From positions 36,325-100,324 of the forward strand of contig JAOARP010000054.1 of NCBI GenBank assembly GCA_025210525.1: DNA of 64,000 bases, in the 5' to 3' direction. A program made the translations under genes and the position numbers. This document shows, one piece after another, positions 54,065 through 63,894 of the stretch. Numbering within the stretch: the stretch's first letter is position 1; each line of letters starts with the position of its first letter. The notes beneath the pieces were generated by a model, which saw only the letters and a program-made list of their open reading frames with translations, ran no database searches and had not been told where the DNA came from. The stretch is from Marinisporobacter sp. (GTDB taxonomy: Bacteria; Bacillota; Clostridia; Peptostreptococcales; Thermotaleaceae).

Positions 54065-55258
54065 TTGCTGGTTGTGAAGCTATGGAATTTTTTTAGAGGA
54101 TATGTTGTTATAAAAATAGAGGGTCTTAGGTTAGAAAAATTTATAAATTATGCTATTTCAAGAGGAATATATCTTTGGGATATTGTTCGGATAGATTATA
54201 CAACACTTGAAGCAAAGGTCGGTCTTGAAGGGTATAAGGAGTTAAGACATATTGTAAAAAGAGCAGGATGTAAAGTAAGAATCAGAGAAAAAATAGGATA
54301 TCCTTTTTTTATGCACAAAATTCGTGCAAGAAAAATGTTTACGATTGGATTTATTGTTTCTATATGTATTATTTTATGTACTACATCTTTTATATGGAAT
54401 ATTGAAATTACAGGAAATAACAAGATATTAAGAGAAGACATTGAAAAATATTTGACCGATTTAGGTTTATACGAAGGAGTATTTAAATACAAGTTAGATA
54501 TAGATGATATTGAAAATAATATGATGATTCAAATGAAAAACTTAGCATGGGTAGGAATACAAATCCAAGGAACAAAAGCAATTGTAGAAATTGTAGAAAA
54601 TGTAGATCCTCCACAAAAAATACCTAAAAATATGCCTTGTGATATTGTTGCGAGGAAAAAAGGTGTTATTGAAAAATTAATTGCAAAAAATGGTGATGCA
54701 ATAGTTATGAAGGGGGATATTGTAGAAAAAGGAGAAACTCTTATAACAGGAATTATTACAAGGGAAGGACTAGATAGTAGGTATGTACATGCATTTGGAG
54801 AAGTTTTTGCAAGAACCTATTATGAAGAAAATGATGAAATTTCTCTGAAGAAAATTAGAAAAATTAAAACAGGAAATAAATTTGTGAGGAGAATTATAAA
54901 AATTGGCAATAATCAAATCATATTGAGTTTGGGTGAAATACCTTATAATAATGTTATAATTGAGAAAAAGAATAAAAGTCTTTCCAATTGGAGGAAAATT
55001 AAAATCCCTGTCGAAATTATTATAGAAGAATATTATGAAGCTATTGATCAAAAGGAAATATTAGATAAAAATACTGCGAAAAAAGCGTTAAGGGAAAAAA
55101 TGACGGTAAATCTTGTGAAAAAGATGCCTGAAAATATAAAGGTTTTAAATCAAGATATAAAATTTATTGAAGAGAAGGATAATATTAAGGCAAAACTTAC
55201 TATGGAAGCATTAGAGCAAATTGGAACACAACAAAAAATTCAAACAATTATTAAATAA
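54065..55258 (+). CDS. yqfD: Sporulation protein YqfD
   Basis: 397 residues. WNFFRGYVVIKIEG starts the family region; a membrane segment (FTIGFIVSICIILCTTSFIW) is near residue 100, and the large outer part has a FtsQ/POTRA-like fold (WNIEITGNNKILREDIEKYL). The TTG at 54065 follows AGGGGGGG; a GTG nine bases later is an alternative. Associated with sporulation in Firmicutes. Confidence 0.93.
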   Translation: MLVVKLWNFFRGYVVIKIEGLRLEKFINYAISRGIYLWDIVRIDYTTLEAKVGLEGYKELRHIVKRAGCKVRIREKIGYPFFMHKIRARKMFTIGFIVSICIILCTTSFIWNIEITGNNKILREDIEKYLTDLGLYEGVFKYKLDIDDIENNMMIQMKNLAWVGIQIQGTKAIVEIVENVDPPQKIPKNMPCDIVARKKGVIEKLIAKNGDAIVMKGDIVEKGETLITGIITREGLDSRYVHAFGEVFARTYYEENDEISLKKIRKIKTGNKFVRRIIKIGNNQIILSLGEIPYNNVIIEKKNKSLSNWRKIKIPVEIIIEEYYEAIDQKEILDKNTAKKALREKMTVNLVKKMPENIKVLNQDIKFIEEKDNIKAKLTMEALEQIGTQQKIQTIIK

Positions 55259-55271
55259 GGAGGTTCATTGA

Positions 55272-56273
55272 TTGGAACAAAAATTAATAGAAAAAAGAAT
55301 TAGTATGAATGAAATGGATTATACGAAAGAACTATTTGGTGATTTTGATAGTAATGTCAAAATTATTGAAAATATATTTCATGTAGATATTGTATCTAGA
55401 AAAGGTGAAATTGTTATTATGGGAAAGCCTAAAGAAGCTGAGATGACAGAAAAATTGATCAATAGACTTATTAGCGTACTTCAATCAGGGGAAACATTAG
55501 ATAGTCAAAAAATTAATTACTCTATAAAGCTCATTAAAGAAGGACAAGAAAATGAAATTCAGGGATTATTAGAAGATGTTATTTGTATTAGTGCTAAGGG
55601 TAAGCAAATAAAACCTAAAACATTAGGGCAAAAAAAATATGCCCAAAGTATAAAAAAGAATGATGTAGTTTTTGGTATAGGTCCTGCGGGTACGGGAAAA
55701 ACCTATTTAGCAATGGCAATGGCAGTAAAAGCATTTAAGAACAAAGAAGTAAGTAAAATTATCCTTACAAGACCAGCTGTAGAAGCTGGTGAAAGCTTAG
55801 GCTTTTTACCTGGAGATTTACAAGAAAAAGTAGATCCTTATTTAAGACCCCTCTATGATGCTTTATATGATATACTTGGTGGAGAAACCTTCTTAAAGTA
55901 TAAAGAAAGAGGAATGATAGAAGTAGCACCTCTTGCATATATGAGGGGGAGAACATTAAATGATTCTTTTATTATTTTAGATGAAGCACAAAATACTACG
56001 AGAGAGCAAATGAAAATGTTTTTAACAAGAATGGGAATAGGATCAAAAGCTGTTGTAACAGGAGACATTACACAAATAGACTTACCAAAAGGAAAAGCAT
56101 CAGGACTTAAGCAGGCAGTAGATATATTATCTGATGTAGAGGGAATAGGTTTTATATTTTTAAATGAAAATGATGTAGTAAGACATGCATTGGTACAAAG
56201 AATTATTAAAGCTTATGACAAGTATGATAAAAGCAGGGAAATGGATAATAAAAAAAGAAAAAACGATAGATAA
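55272..56273 (+). CDS. phoH: PhoH-like ATPase
   Basis: 333 residues. An N-terminal KH-like domain is followed by the PhoH ATPase domain with Walker A GPAGTGKTYLAM, FIILDEAQNTT (Walker B) and GDITQIDLP. It is probably an RNA-associated helicase-like ATPase. TTG start at 55272, eight bases after AAGGAGG. The next gene, pgpH, starts 37 bases later. Confidence 0.93.
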   Translation: MEQKLIEKRISMNEMDYTKELFGDFDSNVKIIENIFHVDIVSRKGEIVIMGKPKEAEMTEKLINRLISVLQSGETLDSQKINYSIKLIKEGQENEIQGLLEDVICISAKGKQIKPKTLGQKKYAQSIKKNDVVFGIGPAGTGKTYLAMAMAVKAFKNKEVSKIILTRPAVEAGESLGFLPGDLQEKVDPYLRPLYDALYDILGGETFLKYKERGMIEVAPLAYMRGRTLNDSFIILDEAQNTTREQMKMFLTRMGIGSKAVVTGDITQIDLPKGKASGLKQAVDILSDVEGIGFIFLNENDVVRHALVQRIIKAYDKYDKSREMDNKKRKNDR

Positions 56274-56310
56274 ACTTTATCCATAGTGGATAAACTAGGA
56301 GGAACTATGT

Positions 56311-58407
56311 ATGACCTTTTTTAAGCATGTCATGGATAAAATAAAAGAGATTACTCTCTTTAGATTTTTTCAAAAAGAAATTGTAAATAAAATTGTGATA
56401 GGATTTGTTTTCTTCATTTTTATTTTTTTTAGTATGATTACTAGTCTTGCTCCTCAAAAATATGAACTTCAGGTAGGGCAAACGGCGCCTGTAGATCTAA
56501 GAGCCCCTAGAGACATTGAAAATCAAATTGAAACTAATAGATTGATTGAAAAGGCAATAGAAGCTGTTGAGCCACGAGAAAAAGTGGATCCAATGATACA
56601 GATTGATATCAATAAAAAAATCGAAAAATTTTTTGATAATGCTTATGAAATTCGACAAAACGAAGATATCATAAATGAAGAGAAATTAGATTTGTTAAAG
56701 GAAAAAAATGATATAAACTTAAGTGAGAAAGAACTTACACTAGTCCTTCTAGCTCCTCATAAACAAATAAAAGGGATTGAAAGCTATGTGTATGAAATCA
56801 TTACAAGGTTTATGTCTACAGGTATTAAAAAAGAAGATCTTGAAAATGAAAAAGAAGAGATAACCAATTATTTCAAAGGGCTCAAGGATTTTTCAAAGGA
56901 GATACGATCTTTAGGAAATAAAATTGTAAATACATCTATTCAAGCCAATAGATTCTTAGATGTTGAAAGAACACAGCAGAAGAGAGAAGAGGCAAAAAAT
57001 AGTGTTGAAAAGGTGACTATTAGAAAGGCAAGCATTATTGTTAGCGAAGGAGAAACCATTACAAAGGAGCAGTTTCAGCTTTTAAAAGATGCAGGAATGA
57101 CAAAGCAGCAAGGGAAGAAAGATTTTTCTTTACACTTTGGTGTTGCTATTTTAGTTTTGATAGGACAAGGATTACTTGTTGCTTATATGTATGTATATCA
57201 TAAGAATCTTATTACATCAGTATCAAAACTTTATCTAATATTAATCATATTTTTATCTGTGTATTTAGTATCTAAAACGACTTATGTAATTTCGCCATAT
57301 GTTGCACCAATAGCAACTGCAGCAATGCTGGTAGGAATTTTGCTAGATACAAGATTAGCTATTACTGTTAATTTGATTATGACAGCTCTTCTTACTCTCA
57401 GTAGCGGAAATAATATTGGCTTTTTTATTACTGCTCTTTTAGGAGGAACTATAGGAGCGTGTAGTGTTACGAATACTCATCAAAGATCAAATATATTTTT
57501 AGCTGGATTAATTGTAAGCTTTAGTAATATGATGGTTATTGTTGGACTAGGGCTGATTAATCATTATGAATTATCAAAAATTGTGACAGATGCTTTTTAT
57601 GGTATATTAAATGGGGTATTTTGTGCGATTCTGACTATTGGATCATTACCATTATGGGAGTCGGCTTTTCAAATTTTAACACCCCTAAGACTTTTAGAGT
57701 TTTCTAATCCGAATCAACCAGTGCTGAAGAAACTATTAGTCGAGGCACCTGGTACTTACCATCATTCTATTATTGTAGGAAATCTAAGTGAACCAGCGGC
57801 AGATGAAATAGGAGCCAATGGACTTTTAGCAAGAGTGAGTGCATATTATCATGATATTGGAAAATTAAAGAGACCTTATTTGTTTAAAGAAAACCAGTTA
57901 ACAAGTGATAATCCTCATGATAAGCTTATTGCTAGTGTAAGTGCTATGATTATAACAAGTCATGTGAAAGATGGAAAAGAGATAGGAAAACAGTATAAAT
58001 TACCTCAAGAAATTATCAATGTCATTGAACAGCATCATGGAAATACATTGGTGAAATATTTCTATCATAAAGCTATGAATGAAGATAGTGTTGAAGAAAT
58101 AAAGGAAGAAGATTATCGTTATAAAGGAAGAAGACCCCAATCTAAAGAAGCGGCTATTGTCATGCTTGCTGACTCTGTAGAAGCGGCTGTAAGAAGTATG
58201 CCAGAGCCTAATAGTGAAAAGATCAAAAACTTAATTGATAAGATTGTAGGGGACAAGCTTAGTGATGGTCAGTTAGATGAATGTGATATTACTCTAAGAG
58301 ATTTAGAGAAAATTAAAACATCTTTCCAAACTGTTTTGATGGGAATTTTCCATGAACGTATAGAATATCCAGAAATTAATACAAAAAAGGCTGAGGTGGA
58401 AGAATAG
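56311..58407 (+). CDS. pgpH: 7TM-HD cyclic-di-AMP phosphodiesterase (PgpH/YqfF type)
   Basis: 698 residues. A first membrane helix, an extracellular domain (about 50-270), seven membrane helices (about 275-480) and a cytoplasmic HD domain with YHHSIIVGN, YYHDIGK and IITSHVKDG. This arrangement defines PgpH, which degrades c-di-AMP to pApA. Start follows AGGAGG. The stop codon abuts the ybeY start. Confidence 0.95.
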   Translation: MTFFKHVMDKIKEITLFRFFQKEIVNKIVIGFVFFIFIFFSMITSLAPQKYELQVGQTAPVDLRAPRDIENQIETNRLIEKAIEAVEPREKVDPMIQIDINKKIEKFFDNAYEIRQNEDIINEEKLDLLKEKNDINLSEKELTLVLLAPHKQIKGIESYVYEIITRFMSTGIKKEDLENEKEEITNYFKGLKDFSKEIRSLGNKIVNTSIQANRFLDVERTQQKREEAKNSVEKVTIRKASIIVSEGETITKEQFQLLKDAGMTKQQGKKDFSLHFGVAILVLIGQGLLVAYMYVYHKNLITSVSKLYLILIIFLSVYLVSKTTYVISPYVAPIATAAMLVGILLDTRLAITVNLIMTALLTLSSGNNIGFFITALLGGTIGACSVTNTHQRSNIFLAGLIVSFSNMMVIVGLGLINHYELSKIVTDAFYGILNGVFCAILTIGSLPLWESAFQILTPLRLLEFSNPNQPVLKKLLVEAPGTYHHSIIVGNLSEPAADEIGANGLLARVSAYYHDIGKLKRPYLFKENQLTSDNPHDKLIASVSAMIITSHVKDGKEIGKQYKLPQEIINVIEQHHGNTLVKYFYHKAMNEDSVEEIKEEDYRYKGRRPQSKEAAIVMLADSVEAAVRSMPEPNSEKIKNLIDKIVGDKLSDGQLDECDITLRDLEKIKTSFQTVLMGIFHERIEYPEINTKKAEVEE

Positions 58408-58863
58408 ATGGAAATAATGATCGATAATAGACAAAAAATAGTAGAACCAGATGAAAAAATTGAGAAATTAATATTAGAAGCTGTCGAATTATGCCTAGAA
58501 AAAGAAGGCGTGAGTAAGGACGTAGAAGTGAGTATATCTTTTGTAGATAATGAAGAAATTCATATATTAAATAGGAATTTTAGAGGTGTAGACAGACCAA
58601 CAGATGTTTTATCCTTTCCTCAATATGAAAATATTAAACAGATCAATGAACCTACTTGTATAGGAGATATTGTTATTTCTTTAGAAAAAGCAAAGGAGCA
58701 AGCTAGTGAATACCAACATTCCTTTGAGAGAGAAGTATTGTTTTTAACTGTTCATAGTATGTTTCATCTTTTTGGATATGATCATGATACAGAAGAAAAT
58801 AGAAAGATCATGAGAAAAAAAGAGGAAGAGGTATTAGAAGAAATGGGTATACTAAGAAAATAA
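58408..58863 (+). CDS. ybeY: Endoribonuclease YbeY
   Basis: 151 residues. DRPTDVLSFP and the zinc motif HSMFHLFGYDHD are complete. It matures the 3' end of 16S rRNA and acts in ribosome quality control. It starts at the base after the pgpH stop, with its ribosome binding site (GAGGTGGAAG) inside pgpH. Confidence 0.97.
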   Translation: MEIMIDNRQKIVEPDEKIEKLILEAVELCLEKEGVSKDVEVSISFVDNEEIHILNRNFRGVDRPTDVLSFPQYENIKQINEPTCIGDIVISLEKAKEQASEYQHSFEREVLFLTVHSMFHLFGYDHDTEENRKIMRKKEEEVLEEMGILRK

Positions 58864-58875
58864 GAGAGGTATTTT

Positions 58876-59574
58876 ATGCAAGTAAGAAAATTAATAGATA
58901 GCTTCAATTATGCTATTGACGGGATTATTTACACCCTTAAGACCCAACGAAATATGAGAATACATTTTACTATGGCGGTAATGGTGCTATTTTCAAGTTT
59001 GTTTTTTGATCTATCTAAGCTTGAAATGCTTATTTTGTTCTTTACTATAGCATTGGTAATTGTTGCAGAAATGATCAATACTTCTATAGAATCAACAATA
59101 GATCTGATTACAAAGGAATATCATGAATTGGCAAAAATTGCAAAAAATGTGGCGGCAGGGGCAGTTTTTATAGCAGCATTAAACAGTATAGTTGTTGCCT
59201 ATATCATATTTTTTGATAAATTTAATGTAGTTACAGAGCTAGTTATCCACAAAGTGAGAAAGATGCCTATTCATATTACATTTATTAGTCTAGTAATTGT
59301 AAGTTTAGTTGTGATTAGTATAAAAGCATATGTGGGAAAAGGAACTCCTCTAAGAGGTGGGATGCCTAGTGGTCATACGGCTTTAGCCTTTTCTGTATTA
59401 ACATCTATTGCTTTTATATCTGAAAACACATTGATCATTTCTCTATGCTTTCTTCTATCTATTTTAGTTGCTCAAAGTAGAATCGAAGCAGGAATTCATG
59501 ATATTTTTCAGGTTATAGTAGGTGCAATTTTGGGTATATTTATTACTGTATTTATTTTTCAAATAATTTATTAG
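58876..59574 (+). CDS. dgkA: Fusion of DgkA-type lipid kinase and PAP2-type phosphatase
   Basis: 232 residues. The first 115 are a DgkA membrane kinase (undecaprenol or diacylglycerol kinase) with the AEMINTSIESTID catalytic helix. The second half is a PAP2-like phosphatase with GMPSGHTALAF and SRIEAGIHDIFQVIVG (SR-H motif), but the N-terminal KX6RP-type part is abbreviated to GKGTPLRG. The fusion puts a lipid kinase and a lipid phosphatase on one chain, an apparently futile pairing unless regulated. GAGAGG precedes the ATG. Confidence 0.88.
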   Translation: MQVRKLIDSFNYAIDGIIYTLKTQRNMRIHFTMAVMVLFSSLFFDLSKLEMLILFFTIALVIVAEMINTSIESTIDLITKEYHELAKIAKNVAAGAVFIAALNSIVVAYIIFFDKFNVVTELVIHKVRKMPIHITFISLVIVSLVVISIKAYVGKGTPLRGGMPSGHTALAFSVLTSIAFISENTLIISLCFLLSILVAQSRIEAGIHDIFQVIVGAILGIFITVFIFQIIY

Positions 59575-59627
59575 GGGGGAGTAGATGAATACTTCCCCTT
59601 TATAGACCGTACTTAGGAGGAATTGTT

Positions 59628-60881
59628 TTGTTTACGTATAATGAAGGGATCAAACTGATTATACTCATGGTATTACTCTTTTTATCAGGATTGTTTTCAA
59701 GTGCTGAGACAGCATTGACTTCGATGAATATTATTAAAATAAAACAACTTCAAAATAAGGAAAAAAAAGATGCAGAAGTGTTAGAACGATTGATGCATAA
59801 GACACCTAAAATATTAGCAACTATACTAATTGGAAACAATATTGTCAATATTGCTGCTACAGCCATTGCTACAGAACTTACATTTAAATTGATTTCTGGT
59901 AAAAATGCAACTGTCTTTACTACTGTTGTAATGACTACATTAATATTAATTTTTGGGGAAATAACTCCTAAGACTTATTCTTCTCATTATCCCGAAAAAG
60001 TGGCTATGAAGTTAGGAAAGCCACTAGAAATATTGTCTGTTGTCCTTTATCCCGTTTTAAAAATTTTAACAACTATTACAAATTTCATTATTAAATTATT
60101 TGGTGGAGATATCAAAGGAACAAAAACATTAGTTTCTGAAGAAGAAATAAAGACGTTAGTAGATGTAGGAGAGGAAGCCGGCATTATAGAAAGAGATGAG
60201 AGAGAAATGATTAATAGTATTTTTGAAATAGGAGATATTGAAGTAACAGAAGTAATGATTCCAAGAATTGATATGATTTATCTAGAAGAAGAATCTACCC
60301 TTGAAGAAACTTTGAGTGTAGTAATGAAATATGGCTATTCTAGAATCCCTGTTATAAAGGATACAATAGATAATGTAGTGGGAATCTTATATGCGAAAGA
60401 TTTGTTAATATATTCAAAAAAGAACTCGTCCAACTTTGATATTTTGAAATTAATAAGAGGGGCATATTATGTACCTGAAAGTAAAAAAGTTAGTGATCTA
60501 TTGAAAGAAATGCAAAAGGAAAAGGTGCATATTGCTATTATTTTAGATGAATATGGAGGAACTTTAGGACTCGTTACTATAGAAGATATTTTAGAAGAGA
60601 TTGTGGGAGATATATTAGATGAATATGACAATGAAATAGAGTTTATAGAACATTTAGGAGAAAATTCACTAATTGTAAATGCCAAAGCATCTATTGAACA
60701 AATCAATGAAATATTAGCAGTAAACCTTCCAGAAGAGGAATATGAATCAATAGGAGGGTTTGTATTTAATTTATTAGGAAGAGTTCCAGTTAAAGGAGAT
60801 GAGATTGAATTAGGTGATATAAAAATAAAGGTTTTGAATGTACAAAATAGAAGAATTAAACAGTTAGAAATCAAAAAATAG
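59628..60881 (+). CDS. CNNM/CorC-type transporter with CBS domains
   Basis: 417 residues. The DUF21 membrane domain occupies residues 1-190 (SSAETALTSMN and FGEITPKTYSSHYPEKVA). A CBS pair (about 205-325, VMIPRIDMIYL and ILDEYGGTLGLVTIEDILEEIVGDI) and a C-terminal CorC/HlyC domain follow. Such proteins export or import Mg2+ or Na+. TTG start seven bases after AGGAGG. Confidence 0.9.
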   Translation: MFTYNEGIKLIILMVLLFLSGLFSSAETALTSMNIIKIKQLQNKEKKDAEVLERLMHKTPKILATILIGNNIVNIAATAIATELTFKLISGKNATVFTTVVMTTLILIFGEITPKTYSSHYPEKVAMKLGKPLEILSVVLYPVLKILTTITNFIIKLFGGDIKGTKTLVSEEEIKTLVDVGEEAGIIERDEREMINSIFEIGDIEVTEVMIPRIDMIYLEEESTLEETLSVVMKYGYSRIPVIKDTIDNVVGILYAKDLLIYSKKNSSNFDILKLIRGAYYVPESKKVSDLLKEMQKEKVHIAIILDEYGGTLGLVTIEDILEEIVGDILDEYDNEIEFIEHLGENSLIVNAKASIEQINEILAVNLPEEEYESIGGFVFNLLGRVPVKGDEIELGDIKIKVLNVQNRRIKQLEIKK

Positions 60882-60918
60882 ATTATAAAAGATATATATC
60901 AAAAAAGGGGAGACAAAA

Positions 60919-61734
60919 ATGGAAGAAAATCAACTAATTGGAAATTTAAAGGCAGGTCATGTTAAAGAAGCAATAGATGTAATAGAAAGTGGTGAGTGTG
61001 TAGATACTGATCAAGAACATATATTGAGAATCAGTGCAGAAAATGGATTTATAGAGTTAGTTCAATATTTAATAGAAAAAGGGGTAAATATACATACAGA
61101 TAAGGATTATCCCCTAAGATGGAGCGCTAGCGAAGGACATGTAGATGTAGTAAAATATTTAGTAGAAAAAGGCGCCAATGTCCATGCAGAAAATGATTAT
61201 GCATTAAGATGGAGTGCGAATAGAGGACATAAAGATATAGTTGTCTATTTAATAGAAAAAGGCGCTAATATTCATGCTGATAAGGATTGTGCATTAAAAA
61301 TGAGTGCTATTAATGGTCATATGGATATTGTTAAGCATTTAGTAAAAGCAGGTGCTAATATTCATGCAAATGAAGATATTGCCTTTAGATTAAGTGCTAA
61401 AAATGGGCATATAGAAGTTGCAAAATATTTAATAAATGAAGGCTCAGATATATATATTGATAATGATTATGCGTTAAGGTGGAGTGCTGGATTTGGACAT
61501 ATAGATATTGTGAAATATTTAATGGAACAAGGGAATTATGATCATGTAAGGTATTCTGATAAAATAGACCCTAAGATGGGCATTATTTTATACTTTAAAG
61601 ATAAAGATCTAGTAATTACAGATCATTTTACTGGAACTTTAGAGAAATTTGAAAGGGAGATAGAAGAAAACTATAAAAACAATTATGAAAACTATTATAA
61701 ACAATACAGGGAGTTTATAGGAAAGTGCAAATGA
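60919..61734 (+). CDS. Ankyrin-repeat protein
   Basis: 271 residues. Six 33-residue ankyrin repeats occupy about 30-220, with consensus LRWSAxxGHxDIVKYLIEKGANIHA. A short charged C-terminal tail (YENYYKQYREF) follows. No signal peptide. Such repeats bind proteins. The repeat subtype with LRxSAxxGH resembles expanded families of large DNA viruses and some bacteria. The gene lies within an otherwise conserved operon and is probably an insertion. GGGGAG precedes the ATG. Confidence 0.9.
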   Translation: MEENQLIGNLKAGHVKEAIDVIESGECVDTDQEHILRISAENGFIELVQYLIEKGVNIHTDKDYPLRWSASEGHVDVVKYLVEKGANVHAENDYALRWSANRGHKDIVVYLIEKGANIHADKDCALKMSAINGHMDIVKHLVKAGANIHANEDIAFRLSAKNGHIEVAKYLINEGSDIYIDNDYALRWSAGFGHIDIVKYLMEQGNYDHVRYSDKIDPKMGIILYFKDKDLVITDHFTGTLEKFEREIEENYKNNYENYYKQYREFIGKCK

Positions 61735-61757
61735 AAAGGAGGTAAATCCATATAGAA

Positions 61758-62363
61758 ATGTTTTCTGTGAAAGATATAAGGAAGATTTTTATAACAGGTT
61801 TATTAGCATTGATTCCTATTGCTGTGACAATATCTGTGATCATATGGATATTCAATATGGTAGACTCTATATTTAGAGTACCGTTAGAAAAAATTATTGG
61901 ATTCCGTATTATAGGTATAGGATTTATTCTAACCATGCTTATCATATTTGGAACAGGTGTTTTTGCCACAAATTATTTAGGGAAAGAATTTATTCAACTT
62001 ATAGAAAGGACATTAAGTAAAATTCCTTTGGTGAATACATTATATTTGTCTATTAAACAGTTAATTGATACTATTTTTATGAAACAAAGATATGCTTTTA
62101 AGCATACAGTTCTCGTAGAGTATCCATCAAAAGGAATATTTACAATAGGATTTGTTACGGCAGATATCCCTTTAGAAATATCAGAAAAGACAGGGCAAAA
62201 AATGAAAAGCATTTTCATTCCTACTACGCCTAATCCAACCTCCGGGATGTTTGTTATGATTCCCGAGAAAGAAATTACTCCACTCAATATTTCTGTCGAA
62301 GCAGCTTTGAAATTAGTTGTATCGGGTGGTATTTTACTTCCAGAAGAAAAACAAATGAAATAA
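61758..62363 (+). CDS. DUF502 family membrane protein
   Basis: 201 residues. Two membrane helices (IFITGLLALIPIAVTISVII, then IIGIGFILTMLIIFGTGVF) and a soluble C-terminal part with STTPNPTSG-like IPTTPNPTSGMFVMIP. Function unknown in the family. AAAGGAGG lies 15 bases before the ATG, unusually far; an in-frame ATA at 61752 would have a better spacing, so the start is not certain. Confidence 0.88.
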   Translation: MFSVKDIRKIFITGLLALIPIAVTISVIIWIFNMVDSIFRVPLEKIIGFRIIGIGFILTMLIIFGTGVFATNYLGKEFIQLIERTLSKIPLVNTLYLSIKQLIDTIFMKQRYAFKHTVLVEYPSKGIFTIGFVTADIPLEISEKTGQKMKSIFIPTTPNPTSGMFVMIPEKEITPLNISVEAALKLVVSGGILLPEEKQMK

Positions 62364-62381
62364 GGAAAGGATGAGGGGGAT

Positions 62382-63467
62382 ATGTTGAAAGATAAAAAAA
62401 CTATAATCCTAGTACTAACAATTTTTATGGCTATTTTTTTAGCTGGTTGTAAAGAAGAAAAAGAAGAGTCTGCTATTATAGAACAGGAACCAGAAATCGT
62501 TATAAATGATGAAGAGACAAATATTGAAACCATTGATAGTCAAGATAATCAAGAAGAACAAGAAGAAAAAAAAGAAGGGGTGCCATCACCTATTAGTGGG
62601 ATCTATACAAGTGAAGAAAATATTCATAAAAGACCCTTTGCTGTCATGCTTGATAATCAAAAACATGCAAGACCTCAAGCAGGGCTAGATCAGGCAGAAG
62701 TTGTTTATGAAGTTTTAGCAGAAGGTTGGATTACAAGATATATGGCTATATTTTTAATCAATGAGCCAGATTTGATTGGACCTGTAAGAAGTGCAAGACC
62801 CTATTTTTTAGACAAAGCTATGGAATACGATGCACTATATATTCATGATGGTGGAAGCCCTCAGGCCCTTTCAGATATAAAAAAATTAAAAATGGCAGAT
62901 ATTAGTGCTCAGTCTAGAGGAAAAGATACGTTTTGGAGAAAAAATCATAAAAAAAGACCTCATAATGAATATACAAGTACTGCTGCCATAAGAAAGGCTG
63001 CAAAAAGGAGTGGCTATAGACAAACTGTAAATTTTGAAACCTTAAAGTTTAATGAAGAAGAACAGACAATTAATGGAGATTCTTTAATATATGTTAAGAT
63101 TCCTTATGACAAAAATTATAAACCAAGCTTTAAATATGATGAAGATGAGGGGCTTTATTATAGATATATAAATGATAAACCTCATTTAGATGAAAGTTCT
63201 AAAAAACATTTAATAGCTGAAAATATTATTATTCAAAAAACTCAAACAAAAGTGATAGATAGTGCTGGAAGACGAGAAATAAAGTTAGTAGGTAAAGGAG
63301 AAGGATTCTTTATTACAAAAGGAGAATTACGAAAAATTATATGGGAGAAAAAAAGTAGAAGAGGGATTACGAAGTTTTTTTATGAAGATGGAGAAGAGAT
63401 TTGTTTGAATCCAGGAGTTACTTGGATAGAATTAATTCCAACAAATTTCAAAATCATTACAGAGTAA
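62382..63467 (+). CDS. DUF3048 lipoprotein (YerB-like)
   Basis: 361 residues. A lipoprotein signal ending in LAGC (Cys23) precedes an acidic linker (25-70, mostly Glu/Gln) and the DUF3048 domain with HKRPFAVMLDNQKHARPQAGL and GPVRSARPYF. The C-terminal part has WIELIPTN. Family members are surface-exposed, with unknown biochemistry. GGATGAGGGGG precedes the ATG. Confidence 0.88.
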   Translation: MLKDKKTIILVLTIFMAIFLAGCKEEKEESAIIEQEPEIVINDEETNIETIDSQDNQEEQEEKKEGVPSPISGIYTSEENIHKRPFAVMLDNQKHARPQAGLDQAEVVYEVLAEGWITRYMAIFLINEPDLIGPVRSARPYFLDKAMEYDALYIHDGGSPQALSDIKKLKMADISAQSRGKDTFWRKNHKKRPHNEYTSTAAIRKAAKRSGYRQTVNFETLKFNEEEQTINGDSLIYVKIPYDKNYKPSFKYDEDEGLYYRYINDKPHLDESSKKHLIAENIIIQKTQTKVIDSAGRREIKLVGKGEGFFITKGELRKIIWEKKSRRGITKFFYEDGEEICLNPGVTWIELIPTNFKIITE

Positions 63468-63483
63468 GAAAGGGTGAAAACTT

Positions 63484-63879
63484 TTGTCAGAAAAAGAACT
63501 ATTTCAAGAGGCTGTGAAAGCAAAGGAATATGCGTATGCTCCTTATTCAAAATTTAGAGTAGGGGCAGCGCTTTTAGCAAAGAATGGAAAAGTCTATACC
63601 GGCTGTAATGTGGAGTGTGCTTCCTTTGGAGGAACAAATTGTGCAGAAAGAACGGCTATTTTCAAAGCTATATCAGAGGGAAATAGAGACTTTGAAGCTA
63701 TTGCTATAGCTAGTGATAATGGAATGTTTACTTTTCCATGTGGAATTTGTAGACAGGTTATTTTTGAATTTGGAAAAGACATTAAGATTATCGTAGGGGA
63801 TGAAGATGGTAAAATCAAGATAGTTCCTATAAAGGAATTATTGCCCTATGGTTTTAGTGGTGAGGATTTAAATCAATAG
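63484..63879 (+). CDS. cdd: Cytidine deaminase
   Basis: 131 residues. The zinc motif is CNVECASFGGTNCAERTAIF with the catalytic glutamate, and PCGICRQV follows. It converts cytidine to uridine. TTG start after AAAGGGTGAA. The era gene follows 15 bases later, the usual order cdd-era. Confidence 0.96.
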   Translation: MSEKELFQEAVKAKEYAYAPYSKFRVGAALLAKNGKVYTGCNVECASFGGTNCAERTAIFKAISEGNRDFEAIAIASDNGMFTFPCGICRQVIFEFGKDIKIIVGDEDGKIKIVPIKELLPYGFSGEDLNQ

Positions 63880-63894
63880 AAAGAGGGTTAATAG

